Source: Prolixibacteraceae bacterium JC049
GTDB taxonomy: Bacteria; Bacteroidota; Bacteroidia; Bacteroidales; Prolixibacteraceae
Length of the DNA: 64,000 nucleotides
NCBI GenBank assembly: GCA_023369685.1
Contig: SACZ01000003.1
Coordinates: 396,818 to 460,817 of the forward strand
Direction: 5' to 3'
The notes under the pieces are model-generated. The model did no database searches and was not told the origin of the DNA. It saw only the letters and a list, made by a program, of their open reading frames with translations. This document shows positions 8,835 to 17,795 of the stretch, piece after piece. How positions within the stretch are numbered: position 1 is the stretch's first letter; each line of letters starts with the position of its first letter. Position numbers and translations under genes: made by a program.

Positions 8835-8842
8835 TATATTTG
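8835..8842 (+). promoter_or_regulatory. candidate -7 element of the GH2 gene
   Basis: TATATTTG matches the Bacteroidota -7 consensus TAnnTTTG and lies 27 bases before the ATG at 8870. No convincing -33 TTTG is seen at the usual spacing. Its position argues that upstream in-frame codons are not translated. Confidence 0.5.
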
Positions 8843-8869
8843 TGCAACGCATTATTAAAATTTATTCAG

Positions 8870-11572
8870 ATGAGAGGAAAAAGAATCCATTTCTTCCTGC
8901 CATTGCTCATGTGTTTTATTTTCACAACATCTTGGGCAAAAATCAATGAGAAAGATCGTTTCTCAAAGGCAGGTTTTTGGGAAGTTCCCAACAGTGGACG
9001 TATCAACTACAATTTCAACATTGGATGGCGCTTCATAAAAGGAAATGCTGCCAATGCTTACCTATCAGATTTCGACGATTCGCAGTGGGATGTGGTAAAT
9101 TGCCCACATGGCTTGGAATTAATTACCACAGAAGCTAGTGGAAGTAATAACTACCAGGGAGTGGCATGGTATCGCAAGCATTTTTCTGTACCACAAGGAG
9201 CTCAGGGCAAAGTGATGAAACTTCACTTTGAAGGAGTGATGGGAAAGTGTAAGGTATATTTAAACGGAGAAAAAATTGGTGAGAACTACGGTGGGTTTTT
9301 GCCTTTTAACGTTAACCTTACCGGAAAGCTAAATGCGAATGGTAAAAATGTTATAGCAGTATGGGTAGACAACAGTGATGATCCGGATTACCCTCCAGGA
9401 CAGCGTCAGGATAATTTGGACTTCTCTTATTTCGGAGGGATTTATCGTGATGTCTATTTAGTGGCTACCAATTCGGTTTATATTACCAATGCCATAGAAG
9501 CCAAACAAGTGGCCAGTGGTGGAATTTTTACGCATATCAGTCAGTTGGATGATAAAAAAGCAACCGTAGATGCATTGATCAATATCCAGAACGATAACTC
9601 GAAGAATCAGTCGGTTACTGTTGAGGCTATTTTGAAAGATAAAGAGGGTAAGTCGGTGGCTAAGTCGAAAAAGAGATTGACTTTGAAAGCCAGAACCTCT
9701 GCCAATTACAAAACACAATTTGGGGTAAGCAATCCAGATTTATGGTCACCTTGGTCGCCCGATTTATATCGTTTGGAGGTAAGAGTATTAGGCCGAAAAG
9801 GAAACGTGCTTGACGGAGTGGCCTCACGTGTTGGAATTCGTAAAATAGAATTCAAAGGCAAGCAGGGATTCTTCCTGAATAATAAACCTTACCCTGGGAA
9901 ATTGATTGGAGCCAATCGCCATCAGGATCATGCAATTGTTGGAAATGCCATGTCCAATGGAGCACAATGGCGCGATGCCAAGTTGTTGAAAGATGGAGGA
10001 TGCGATGTGATTCGTGCGGCTCACTATCCGGTAGATGCGGCATTTATGGAAGCATGTGATGAGTTGGGATTGTTTTACATCGTGGCTACTCCGGGATGGC
10101 AGTTTTGGAACGATAAACCAATTTTCAAGCAGCGGGTCTACAGAGATATTCGTAATATGGTTCGAAGAGACAGAAACTATGCTTGTGTGTTGATGTGGGA
10201 ACCTATTCTGAATGAAACCTGGTATCCCAACGATTTTGCCAAACGAGCGCATGAAATTGTGCACGAAGAGTATCCATTCCAGGGGGCATTCACAGTTTGT
10301 GATTCACATGCCCGTGGGCAAGAGCATTTCGATATAATCTATTCTCACCCATACAAAAGTGAATTCTACCGCAAGGTGCAAGATAAAACAGCTGAAAACT
10401 TCAAGCGTTTAGGCTTTAATTATGCCGATGAAGACCGATGTGTGTTTACCCGTGAGTGGGGCGACTGTGTGGACGATTGGAGTGCGCACAATTCTCCAAG
10501 TAGAATTCAACGAAACTGGGGGGAAAGAGCACAACTGATTCAAGCAAAACACTATGCTAACCCTGATTATATCTACACTTCGTGGGAAGGTTTGTACGAT
10601 ATGCCAGCACAACATGTAGGCGGTACCTTGTGGCACTCTTTCGATCATCAGCGAGGTGGCCATCCCGATACATTCTTTGGAGGTATTACAGATATTTATC
10701 GTCAGCCGAAATATTCTTATTATATGTTTGCTAGTCAGCGCGATGTGAGCAAAGACAATGCGCCAATGGTTTATGTAGCTCATCAAATGAAACCTATTTC
10801 GGAAGAAGATGTAACGGTGTTTACCAATTGCGACGAAGTGCGATTGATTGTTTATGAGCAAGATACTTTGGTGCAGAAGGTCGCCAATTACAATCAGAAA
10901 ATGCCTCACCCGATGGTGGTATTCAAAGATGTTTTTGACTTCATTGATGTGAAGAACCTGCATCGTGCTAAAAAGCAATCGCAAGCCAGTTTGGTTGCCG
11001 AAGGTTTAATTGATGGCAAAGTGGTGGCTCGCTTTAAAAGAATGCCATCAAAAAAGCCAACACAGATAGTGTTATCTGTAGAAGATAAAGGAAAAGGATT
11101 GGTGGCTAATGGTTCCGACTTTGTGTGTGTGGTAGCTTCAATGGTAGATAAGGATGGTATTGTTCGTCGTTTAAACCGAGAGGTAATCCGATTTGAAATA
11201 GAAGGAGAAGGCGAAATTATTGGCGATGAGTCGGTGATGGCTAATCCAAAACGATTGGAGTGGGGAACGGCTCCCATTTTGGTTCGTTCCACTTTGAAAG
11301 CAGGGAAGATAAAGATTAAAGCGTCGGTTTACGATCCGGGAATGCATAAGCCTGCTGCCGGAGAGTTAGTATTGGAGAGTATGCCAAGCTCCGAAGCGTT
11401 TATCTATTCTGAGATTGGGAAAGAATCGATTGGTGCCAAAGAGTTGGTTAACAAGCAATCGTCGAATGAAGAGTTGCAGAAAGAAGTTAAGCGCTTAAAG
11501 AAAGAAATAAGTGTGCTTAAGCTAAAAGAGATAGAACGAGGCCAAGAGCAGTTCGAAGGTGGAAGAGAATAG
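8870..11572 (+). CDS. GH2 family glycoside hydrolase with C-terminal coiled coil
   Basis: A 900-residue exported enzyme of family GH2, which holds retaining beta-galactosidases, beta-glucuronidases and relatives. The ATG at 8870 was chosen because it directly opens a signal peptide (MRGKRIHFFLPLLMCFIFTTSWA) and lies behind the -7 element; the reading frame extends 22 codons further upstream without good reason. Domains: N-terminal jelly roll (YNFNIGWRFIKGN…GVAWYRKHFSVP…VYLNGEKIGENYGGFLPF), immunoglobulin-like domain, TIM barrel (IRAAHYPVDAAFMEACDELGL), then sandwich domains. Catalytic candidates are Glu449 in PILNETW (acid/base) and Glu529 in FTREWGD (nucleophile). The last 40 residues (EELQKEVKRLKKEISVLKLK) form a heptad-like charged helix, unusual for GH2 and suggestive of oligomerisation. 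The sugar specificity is not readable. Confidence 0.9.
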   Translation: MRGKRIHFFLPLLMCFIFTTSWAKINEKDRFSKAGFWEVPNSGRINYNFNIGWRFIKGNAANAYLSDFDDSQWDVVNCPHGLELITTEASGSNNYQGVAWYRKHFSVPQGAQGKVMKLHFEGVMGKCKVYLNGEKIGENYGGFLPFNVNLTGKLNANGKNVIAVWVDNSDDPDYPPGQRQDNLDFSYFGGIYRDVYLVATNSVYITNAIEAKQVASGGIFTHISQLDDKKATVDALINIQNDNSKNQSVTVEAILKDKEGKSVAKSKKRLTLKARTSANYKTQFGVSNPDLWSPWSPDLYRLEVRVLGRKGNVLDGVASRVGIRKIEFKGKQGFFLNNKPYPGKLIGANRHQDHAIVGNAMSNGAQWRDAKLLKDGGCDVIRAAHYPVDAAFMEACDELGLFYIVATPGWQFWNDKPIFKQRVYRDIRNMVRRDRNYACVLMWEPILNETWYPNDFAKRAHEIVHEEYPFQGAFTVCDSHARGQEHFDIIYSHPYKSEFYRKVQDKTAENFKRLGFNYADEDRCVFTREWGDCVDDWSAHNSPSRIQRNWGERAQLIQAKHYANPDYIYTSWEGLYDMPAQHVGGTLWHSFDHQRGGHPDTFFGGITDIYRQPKYSYYMFASQRDVSKDNAPMVYVAHQMKPISEEDVTVFTNCDEVRLIVYEQDTLVQKVANYNQKMPHPMVVFKDVFDFIDVKNLHRAKKQSQASLVAEGLIDGKVVARFKRMPSKKPTQIVLSVEDKGKGLVANGSDFVCVVASMVDKDGIVRRLNREVIRFEIEGEGEIIGDESVMANPKRLEWGTAPILVRSTLKAGKIKIKASVYDPGMHKPAAGELVLESMPSSEAFIYSEIGKESIGAKELVNKQSSNEELQKEVKRLKKEISVLKLKEIERGQEQFEGGRE

Positions 11573-11600
11573 CTTCTGCTGGATAATAATTAAGATAGAT

Positions 11601-11645
11601 AGAGGTATTCGGTTAACTGTGAGTTGATTGAGTGCCTCTTTTTTT
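11601..11645 (+). terminator. intrinsic terminator after the GH2 gene
   Basis: AGAGGTATTC (11601-11610) pairs with GAGTGCCTCT (11630-11639), using two G-T pairs, followed by seven T. Confidence 0.8.
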
Positions 11646-11722
11646 ATGTGCTTTTGTTTTTAATTGTTATATTTATGAAAATCAATAATAATCAATATTG
11701 TAGTTAATTAAAGTTGTTTGCT

Positions 11723-14509
11723 ATGATTTCTCACTTCCCACCTTTATTTTTACTGTATGTTTTTATAAACGTTATTCTTCTTCAAACTGCAGGATTTGCC
11801 CAAGAATTGAATGTCGATAAGACGGATAAAGATCCAGTTATTCCTTCCAAACTATTTATTCATACCGATAGATCGGAATATTTTAAGGGCGATACCGTTT
11901 GGTTTAAAGCCTATGGGTGGTGTGGTGCAATGGAAATTCCCGATACGTTGAATCGTATTGTGTATGTGAATATCATCGATTCGAAAGGAGACTGCATAGA
12001 GGAGAAATCGTGCTATATGATAGATGGGACAGCAGTAGGTGATTGGCACATCAACGATAATTTGCCAGCTGGTAATTATCTGTTGCAGGCACATACTTTA
12101 AATACGCTAAAAGAGAAAAGATTACCATTTTCCCGTACACTGAAGGTGAGTGATCCTAAAGAGAGTTTTTCGTTCTTTTGTTATCCGCAGATTGCTAATT
12201 CTGCGAAAAAAGATAGCATGAAATTGTCCATTGGTTTTCGGGAAATTGAACAGAATGGTGCAGTGAATATATTCAAGGATAACGAGGTGAACTACCTGTT
12301 GTCCATAGGAAAGAAACTATTGGGAAAGGGAACTGTACATTTGCGAAACTTTAGTGAATTTTCATTGAAAAGCCGACTTCCCAAGGGCAATGAGTGGAGA
12401 GAAGAAGATACCGTTGCCGTGCTTACACTCTCTATTCCCGAGCGCGAAATTGAGAAACAATTTATTGTTCCTGTAAAATACGATGTGGATGTACAGTGGT
12501 TGCCAGAGAGTGGAACCATGTTGGCTGGAATTGAGAATAAGGTAGCTTTTCGTTCTGAGAACAATAGAGGAGAAGGAGAGTCAATTCAAGGGGTAATTGT
12601 TTCCTTGAAAGGAGATACATTAACTGGTTTTAAATCGAACGAGCAAGGGATTGGCTGTGTCAAGTTTATGCCGAAAGAAGGAGAAAAGTATAGTGCATTA
12701 ATTACCAATAAAACTTTGGTGTGGAAGAAAAAGTTGCCAGAAGCAGTGAGTGATGGGGTGTTGCTTAAAATGGTTGATCAGAGCAGTGATAGTATACGTT
12801 TTTCAGTTGAGACTAATAAGAATCATGTTGGCGAAACATTTCGCTTAATAGGGCATCGGCATAAAGAACTATTCAGCAACTATTCTTTTCAGCTAAAGGG
12901 TGCTTCTACTTCAGTTACAGTTGCCAAAAAAGAGTTGCCAGCCGGAGTTGTTGTATTTTCATTGATGGATAATGGCTATAATAACCGGGCAGAACGTTTG
13001 GTATTTGTTGACGCTAAAGAGCATATGCATGTTGAATGTGTGGCCGATTCTGTTCAATATGGAAAGCGCGATCGGGTGAAACTGAAGATTCGAACAACCG
13101 ATGATCGTGGCAGGGGCATAAAAACCAATCTGTCGTTGGCTGTAGTGGATGAGAATCAGACCAACGTAAAGGAGGATAGTCGGAATATTTCGGCATACAA
13201 ACTGTTGAGCTCAGAGCTGCATGGAAAGGTGGAGAATGCAGCAGGCTATTTTAAAAATGGAGCGACCGACTTAAAAGGTATTGATCTGGTAATGTTGACA
13301 CATGGTTACAGGAAGGTACAGACGGAATTTGTACCGGACAATAGAGATAGCATTATAACGATTTTAGATGATAAGTTCTATGCTTTTAAAGGACAGATTC
13401 ATGCTGAAAACAAGAAGCGATACGATCGGATTGGGTATAATCATATTAAGCTGTCGGTGATGAGTAAGGTAGATGGTGGTATGCGATTTATCGAATCTCA
13501 GGTAGATAGTACTGGACATTTTTCGTTTACTCATCCTTTGCATTACGATTTTGCCCGAATGGTTATTCAGGCACAGCGCCCTAACAGAAAGAAAACCGGA
13601 CGTTGCTTTTATGGAACTGTAAATTTAGAATCGATTCCTGAATCGTGGAATTTTCATTTACGTCCGGCTGTCCCATCCTTTTATACTAAAGCCGAAAGGG
13701 CTGAGATAAACCGAATTCGATCATTTAAAAAGAATCAGGTTTCTAAAACGGGAGCCGGAGTAACATGGATGCTCGATTTGGAAGAGGTAACGGTAACGGC
13801 TAAAAACAAGAAATGGTACGAAGATTTTGAAGGGCAGGCCATAAATATTGCCGACATGGATACTCTCGATCCAACGGGGAAGAGGTATGAGAATTTGTTT
13901 GATTTATTGGTACGCGACTTTGGTGCGAAGTTAAGGTATGAAAGATCTCAGCCAGGAGTATTGTTGCCTTGTATTTCAATGGAAGCTACAGAATGTGTGC
14001 CAATCTTCTTAGTTAATGGAGGTGTTTTTATGAATTGTGGAGAAATGCCAGATCATATGATGCACCTTATGCAAGCTTTAAGCCTTATGCAGGTGCGGGA
14101 GTTAAAGAAGGTGATGGTAGTCCCTCCAACCAGTGAATTAATTCCATTTTATGGCGATTTTGAAATTTTAGGGGGAGGGTGTCGCCAATCGATGGTGGTG
14201 ATTGAAACTTACGGAAAAGGTTACCGGGGCGATCCGGATGGTATTTTAACTCAAATTCATAAGGGGCTGAGCAAACCACGTACTTTTTATTCACCTAAAT
14301 ACAACAAGAATAATTCGCCTGAATTTGATAACCGAACTACTTTATACTGGAATCCAACAGTGATTACCAATGAATATGGGATAGCAGAAGTCGATTTTTG
14401 GACATCGGATAGTAACACGCAATTGGATGTAATGGTGAATGGCGTACAAGTGGGTACAGGAATTACCGGAAGTTGTAACCAAAAGATTGTTGTTCGCAGT
14501 AAAAAATAG
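11723..14509 (+). CDS. large exported macroglobulin (MG2)-like protein with plug-like domain
   Basis: A 928-residue secreted protein. The ATG at 11723 is preferred over a TTG at 11714 because it opens the signal peptide (MISHFPPLFLLYVFINVILLQTAGFAQ). The N-terminal part carries an MG2-like sandwich (KLFIHTDRSEYFKGDTVWFKAY, LPAGNYLLQAHT) as in alpha-2-macroglobulin-type proteins. A later segment (LEEVTVTAKNKKW…NLFDLLVRDFGAKLRYE…PIFLVNGG) resembles the TonB-receptor plug, but no beta-barrel follows. The C-terminal stretch (TLYWNPTVITNEYGIAEVDFWTSDSNTQL) is another beta-sandwich typical of this Bacteroidota family. There is no thioester motif. The role is unknown; periplasmic or outer-membrane scaffolding or protein handling is possible. 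It sits between glycan enzymes with a terminator upstream. Confidence 0.7.
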   Translation: MISHFPPLFLLYVFINVILLQTAGFAQELNVDKTDKDPVIPSKLFIHTDRSEYFKGDTVWFKAYGWCGAMEIPDTLNRIVYVNIIDSKGDCIEEKSCYMIDGTAVGDWHINDNLPAGNYLLQAHTLNTLKEKRLPFSRTLKVSDPKESFSFFCYPQIANSAKKDSMKLSIGFREIEQNGAVNIFKDNEVNYLLSIGKKLLGKGTVHLRNFSEFSLKSRLPKGNEWREEDTVAVLTLSIPEREIEKQFIVPVKYDVDVQWLPESGTMLAGIENKVAFRSENNRGEGESIQGVIVSLKGDTLTGFKSNEQGIGCVKFMPKEGEKYSALITNKTLVWKKKLPEAVSDGVLLKMVDQSSDSIRFSVETNKNHVGETFRLIGHRHKELFSNYSFQLKGASTSVTVAKKELPAGVVVFSLMDNGYNNRAERLVFVDAKEHMHVECVADSVQYGKRDRVKLKIRTTDDRGRGIKTNLSLAVVDENQTNVKEDSRNISAYKLLSSELHGKVENAAGYFKNGATDLKGIDLVMLTHGYRKVQTEFVPDNRDSIITILDDKFYAFKGQIHAENKKRYDRIGYNHIKLSVMSKVDGGMRFIESQVDSTGHFSFTHPLHYDFARMVIQAQRPNRKKTGRCFYGTVNLESIPESWNFHLRPAVPSFYTKAERAEINRIRSFKKNQVSKTGAGVTWMLDLEEVTVTAKNKKWYEDFEGQAINIADMDTLDPTGKRYENLFDLLVRDFGAKLRYERSQPGVLLPCISMEATECVPIFLVNGGVFMNCGEMPDHMMHLMQALSLMQVRELKKVMVVPPTSELIPFYGDFEILGGGCRQSMVVIETYGKGYRGDPDGILTQIHKGLSKPRTFYSPKYNKNNSPEFDNRTTLYWNPTVITNEYGIAEVDFWTSDSNTQLDVMVNGVQVGTGITGSCNQKIVVRSKK

Positions 14510-14627
14510 TATCGACTTTCATCGAAGTCAGAATGGTTAAGTAATTAGTCATTTTGTCTATTATTCTGAATTCGCAATAGCACTACTTTCATGCGAAATA
14601 TTAAACCAGAATAATAAGATTGATCTA

Positions 14628-16892
14628 ATGAAAAAAGTAGTGTGTGGATTTCTTGTGTCGATTTTGATGGTAATGAGCGGGATTGCCAGAGCAAATGATA
14701 CCAATGAAATTGCGAAGAAAAAGGAAAATGCCCAGTGGTTGATGCACCCTGAGTTTAAGCATAGCGAGAATCAGTGGTTTCTGTTTCGGACTAAAAAAGA
14801 GTTGACCCGAAAGCCTGAAAAGGCAATAGCCAGAATTGCTGCCGATAGTAAGTATTGGTTATGGATAAATGGCAAATTGGCTATACTGGAAGGGCAGATT
14901 AAGCGTGGCCCTAATCCCAATGATACCTATTTCGACGAGGTAGATTTAACCCCTTTTCTACAAAAAGGAACCAACACTTTTGCGGTACAACTTTGCTATT
15001 TCGGAAATAGTAGCTTCTCGCATAACGATAGTGGAAAAGCAGGCTTTTTCATGGAGTGTATTGCCGATGATGAGCAAATTGTTTCCGATGGTTCGTGGAA
15101 GGTGATGAAAGATCAATCGATGCAAACAGCACTGAATGATGCACCAAACTATCGATTGTCTGAAAGTCAGGTGCAGCATGTGGCAACCAAAGCTGTTGAT
15201 GGATGGCAAAAGGAAAAATTCGATGATTCATCGTGGCTACAGGCTAAAGAAGCCGGAGAAGAAGGAGTTGTACCGTGGAATAAGTTGCACCGAAGAATCA
15301 TTCCTCAGTGGAAAGATTTCGGTTTAAATAAAGTAAAATTTACACAGGATGGAAATCGGGTAAAAATGAAGTTGCCTTACAACATGCAATTTCATTTCTA
15401 TATGAAACTAAAAGCTCCTGCAGGTAAAAAGGTAGTGGTTACTACCGATAACTATTACAACATAAACGGAGGAAAGATAATTCGAGGTGAATACATTACC
15501 AAAGCCGGGGTGCAAGAATATGAGCACTTACCATGGATGAGTGGCCACGAAGTGTATTTCGATGTGGAAGATGGAGTAAAAGTATTGGAGGTAGGCTATC
15601 GCGAAACGGGATATAATTCAGAATTCGATGGACAGATCTTCTTGGATGATCCGGATTTAATGACATTGGTGAAGAAAGCCAAGCGTACACTGTATGTGAC
15701 TATGCGCGATAATTTTATGGATTGTCCCGATAGAGAACGTGCACAATGGTGGGGCGATTTAGTACTGGAAATGGAAGAAACCTTCTATGCCATGGATGAG
15801 AATGCTTTATTTCTAGCAGAAAAAGCAATTTATGAATTGGTGGATTGGCAATGGGAAAATGGCGTATTGCATTCTCCTATTCCAGGAAATTATCCCAAGG
15901 AGTTGCCGCAACAGATGTTGGCCAGTGTTGGGTGGTTTGGCTTTCGTCATTTTGTGCAATACACAGGAAAAGAGGAGTTGTATAAGAAGGTTTATCCGCA
16001 AGTGAAGAAATACCTGAGTATGTGGAAAGTGGGTGAAGATGGAAATGTGCCTTTTAAAAAGGGAGGTTGGAATTGGTCCGACTGGGGAAAGAGAATCGAT
16101 AAGAATCTGTTGGAGCATGTGTGGTATTATCTGGCCTTAAAAGGGTATGCTGAAATGGCTGATTACATGAAAGAACCGCAGGAGGCACAGTTGGCTTTGG
16201 ATAAGATGCAGCGCATTAAACATCGTTTGAACACTGTCTTCTGGACAACAGAAGGATATCGCTCTCCGGGGTATAAAGATGAAATTGATGATAGAGGAAA
16301 TGGATTGGCAGTGGTTGCCGGAATTGCCAGTGAAAAACAATTTCCTGTGTTGACCAAGTTGCTGTACAATATTCGCCATGCGAGTCCTTACATGGAAAAA
16401 TATGTGGAAGAAGCCTTATTTGTTATGGGGGAAACAGAACTGGCATTGAAACGCATGAAGGAACGCTATAAGGTGATGATTGATGATGAGACCACTACAT
16501 TGTGGGAGATTTTCAAGAAGAAGAATTCTTTGAACCATGCTTGGAGTGGTGGCCCTCTTTCATTGCTGTATAAATATGTGGCAGGAATTCAGCCTACCCA
16601 AAAAGGTTTCGATGAGTTTCAGGTATTCCCTTCACCTGCTGGATTTCCCAAAATTGATTGCCGTTTTTCTACCGTTAAAGGAATAATTGATTTCAAGTAC
16701 AGAAAGAAATCCAATAAGATAACTGAAACATTGACTGTGCCAATGACAACAAAGGCCATTGTACGCGTTCCGTTGAATGCAAAGTCATTAAAAATTAATG
16801 GTAAAGGAAATTCGAAGAAAGTTAGAAAAGACGATTCTTACGAATACTATTTGCTTGATGAAGGGAAATGGATAATAAAAATTGAAGAGTAG
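14628..16892 (+). CDS. GH78-like alpha-L-rhamnosidase
   Basis: A 754-residue exported six-hairpin glycosidase. A signal peptide (MKKVVCGFLVSILMVMSGIARA) precedes an N-terminal lectin-like sandwich (IARIAADSKYWLWINGKLAI…DEVDLTPFLQKGTNTFAVQL), the barrel and a C-terminal sandwich. The catalytic-site motif is NFMDCPDRERAQWWGD (Asp368, Glu370), a variant of DERxGW seen in a GH78 subgroup, and TTTLWEIF (Glu627) is the general-base position. The C-terminal sandwich is marked by LSLLYKYVAGIQPTQKGFDEFQVFP. The stop is followed after 2 bases by the DUF1080 gene, so the two share a transcript and perhaps a substrate. Rhamnosidase activity is probable; related sequences may act on other deoxy- or uronic sugars. 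Confidence 0.82.
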   Translation: MKKVVCGFLVSILMVMSGIARANDTNEIAKKKENAQWLMHPEFKHSENQWFLFRTKKELTRKPEKAIARIAADSKYWLWINGKLAILEGQIKRGPNPNDTYFDEVDLTPFLQKGTNTFAVQLCYFGNSSFSHNDSGKAGFFMECIADDEQIVSDGSWKVMKDQSMQTALNDAPNYRLSESQVQHVATKAVDGWQKEKFDDSSWLQAKEAGEEGVVPWNKLHRRIIPQWKDFGLNKVKFTQDGNRVKMKLPYNMQFHFYMKLKAPAGKKVVVTTDNYYNINGGKIIRGEYITKAGVQEYEHLPWMSGHEVYFDVEDGVKVLEVGYRETGYNSEFDGQIFLDDPDLMTLVKKAKRTLYVTMRDNFMDCPDRERAQWWGDLVLEMEETFYAMDENALFLAEKAIYELVDWQWENGVLHSPIPGNYPKELPQQMLASVGWFGFRHFVQYTGKEELYKKVYPQVKKYLSMWKVGEDGNVPFKKGGWNWSDWGKRIDKNLLEHVWYYLALKGYAEMADYMKEPQEAQLALDKMQRIKHRLNTVFWTTEGYRSPGYKDEIDDRGNGLAVVAGIASEKQFPVLTKLLYNIRHASPYMEKYVEEALFVMGETELALKRMKERYKVMIDDETTTLWEIFKKKNSLNHAWSGGPLSLLYKYVAGIQPTQKGFDEFQVFPSPAGFPKIDCRFSTVKGIIDFKYRKKSNKITETLTVPMTTKAIVRVPLNAKSLKINGKGNSKKVRKDDSYEYYLLDEGKWIIKIEE

Positions 16893-16894
16893 AG

Positions 16895-17653
16895 ATGTTT
16901 TTTATGCGTTTAAGTATAGTTGTATTTGCCATGTTGGCAATTGGTGGTTGTAAACCTCAAAAGCGAGAGCAACAAGTTGACTTCAAATCCATTTTTAATG
17001 GAGAAAAACTGGATGGTTGGACAGGAGACTCAACTTATTGGCGAGTGGAGAATGGTTGTTTGGTGGGAGAAGTTACTCCTGAAACGATACTTAAACGCAA
17101 TAGTTTTATTATTTGGCAAGGTGGAAATCCTTCTGACTTTGAGTTAAAGGCTGATTTTAGAGTCTCTTCGAAAGGCAATAGCGGAATTAATTACCGGAGT
17201 GAGTTGGTGGAAGGTGTGCCTTTTGCTTTGAAAGGCTATCAAGCCGATCTGGATGGAAGGAATAGATATAATGGGCAGAACTATGAAGAACGCAAGCGAA
17301 CTACGTTGGCTTACCGGGGAGAGCAAGTGACTGTTAAGCCCATGAGTGAGAGCTCCGATTTTGGAACTTTAGTCAGCAACAATGCATGGAAGAATAGAAC
17401 GGTGACTTCTTTGTTGAGTACTCCCGATTCGTTAAAAGCAGTGTTTAAAAAAGGAAAGTGGAACCATTACCATATTATAGCAAAAGGAAACCGTTTGAAG
17501 CACTTTTTGAATGGCGTATTAATGAGCGATGTAGTTGATGCGGATACGATTAATGCAAGTTGTTCAGGCTATATCGGGGTGCAAGTGCATGTGGGGCCTC
17601 CAATGAAAGTAGAGTTTAAAAATATTCTACTAAAAGAAACTCACTCTAAATAA
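16895..17653 (+). CDS. DUF1080 (3-keto-disaccharide hydrolase-type) lipoprotein
   Basis: A 252-residue protein with a lipobox (AIGGC), so a lipid-anchored protein. The body is one LamG-like jelly roll of the DUF1080 family: FKSIFNGEKLDGWTGD at the start, WRVENGCLVGE, FELKADFRVSSKGNSGINYRSE and WNHYHIIAKGNRLKHFLNG. Some members of the family hydrolyse 3-keto-glycosides formed by Gfo/Idh/MocA-type dehydrogenases; others may only bind carbohydrate. A Gfo/Idh/MocA gene exists at 27777-29195 but is not linked. Translation may start at 16895 or at the second ATG at 16904. The 2-base gap to the GH78-like gene indicates tight co-expression. Confidence 0.85.
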   Translation: MFFMRLSIVVFAMLAIGGCKPQKREQQVDFKSIFNGEKLDGWTGDSTYWRVENGCLVGEVTPETILKRNSFIIWQGGNPSDFELKADFRVSSKGNSGINYRSELVEGVPFALKGYQADLDGRNRYNGQNYEERKRTTLAYRGEQVTVKPMSESSDFGTLVSNNAWKNRTVTSLLSTPDSLKAVFKKGKWNHYHIIAKGNRLKHFLNGVLMSDVVDADTINASCSGYIGVQVHVGPPMKVEFKNILLKETHSK

Positions 17654-17708
17654 GAATTAGATGGTTTTAAATAACGGTAGTTGTGTGTACTTGTTAATAC
17701 AAATGTTT

Positions 17709-17716
17709 TATTTTTG
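17709..17716 (+). promoter_or_regulatory. candidate -7 element of the alcohol dehydrogenase gene
   Basis: TATTTTTG fits TAnnTTTG and lies 79 bases before the ATG at 17796. TTG triplets upstream do not have ideal spacing, so only the -7 half is supported. Confidence 0.45.
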
Positions 17717-17795
17717 CATTCTCTGTGCTGGCATGTGCTGTTCTTGGTGTGTTTAAAGTACATGTTGGCCAATAAATACAATAGGAATAATTAAG

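Noticed and set aside
9824-10264. 146-codon antisense open frame within the GH2 gene
   Set aside because: Same reasons; the GH2 catalytic motifs are on the plus strand here.
10409-10984. 191-codon open frame antisense to the GH2 gene
   Set aside because: It lies wholly over a well-supported coding region, has no signal, motif or promoter, and is a shadow of the codon pattern on the other strand.
14511-14530. Hairpin GACTT/AAGTC after the macroglobulin-like gene
   Set aside because: Only five base pairs and no T run follows.
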